A stretch of DNA of 63,225 nt from Carboxylicivirga fragile (GTDB taxonomy: Bacteria > Bacteroidota > Bacteroidia > Bacteroidales > Marinilabiliaceae), in the NCBI GenBank assembly GCA_025499625.1, contig JAFMVD010000034.1, forward strand, positions 1 to 63,225, in the 5' to 3' direction. The notes beneath the pieces are model-generated. The model was not told the origin of the DNA. It saw only the letters and a list, made by a program, of their open reading frames with translations, and ran no database searches. The stretch's first letter is position 1, and each line of letters opens with the position of its first letter. The translations under genes and the position numbers were made by a program. Below, in pieces: positions 63,133 through 63,225 of this stretch.

Positions 63133-63225
63133 GGGGCTGTCTCAAAAGTGAATTTAAAATCCAGACAACTTATAGATTAAAACTTAACCTTTATTTCTAC
63201 CCCTCCAAACCTCCCCTAAAGTGGA
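63133..63225 (-). repeat. Terminal copy of the dispersed inverted repeat (right)
   Basis: Positions 63135-63222 are the reverse complement of 1-88 with one mismatch. The element begins GGGGCTGTCTCAAAA just after the DPP IV stop and runs off the window. The three last bases continue a GGAGG/CCTCC palindrome. Confidence 0.85.

Overview
The window is ordinary chromosome from a member of the Bacteroidota, probably a Marinilabiliales/Bacteroidales-type marine or anaerobic lineage (the phylum is well supported, the order is a guess). Reasons: low GC; SusC/HmuR-type TonB receptors with carboxypeptidase-like N-terminal domains; GLPGLI-family proteins; an ExbB-ExbD-ExbD-TonB operon; TAnnTTTG promoter boxes with no clear Shine-Dalgarno sites; and many secreted S9 and M49 peptidases. 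No rRNA, tRNA, CRISPR array or intact insertion sequence was seen.

Layout. 1-5.7 kb: small membrane/secreted proteins, a membrane metallophosphoesterase and a heme-type TonB receptor. 5.9-15.6 kb: a DEAD-box helicase, a DUF6599-like protein, a Tat-exported iron-sulfur aldo/keto reductase, an S9 peptidase, a TonB-domain protein and a second TonB receptor. 15.8-22.4 kb: two ClC paralogues around a tRNA-dihydrouridine synthase and a NUMOD4/HNH/HTH protein, then DUF2752 and TM2 proteins. 22.5-23.8 kb: glyA. 23.8-31.4 kb: an accessory block with a 21-bp repeat array, a helical protein, a small HTH protein, three GLPGLI proteins, a secreted four-cysteine peptide and a receptor-like barrel; it is bounded by a direct duplication of the 3' end of glyA plus its terminator. 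31.6-40.5 kb: TSUP transporter, TonB/ExbD/ExbD/ExbB, TamB and tsaD. 40.6-44.3 kb: a compact peptide-natural-product-like locus (PqqD-like carrier, 67-aa precursor-like peptide, HprK-like kinase, Ser-His signal-peptidase-like protein, ABC exporter). 44.3-63.1 kb: ECF sigma and an anti-sigma/barrel fusion, smpB, a Yip1-like protein, miaA, a cyclase-HD fusion, an M49 peptidase, a sulfur locus (rhodanese, CoA-disulfide-reductase/rhodanese fusion, Crp/Fnr regulator), RhlE, ThrE, a formylglycine-generating-enzyme-like protein, a porin-like protein and DPP IV.

The two most promising systems are the 40.6-44.3 kb locus, which has the parts to make, modify, cleave and export a ribosomal peptide but no recognised cyclase, and the glyA-flanked 7.6-kb block, which looks like an integrase-free insertion or cassette. 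Both ends of the window run into the same ~90-bp repeat in opposite orientation, which suggests that the piece ends where an assembly broke in a dispersed repeat.

All functional names come from reading motifs by eye; no database search was run.
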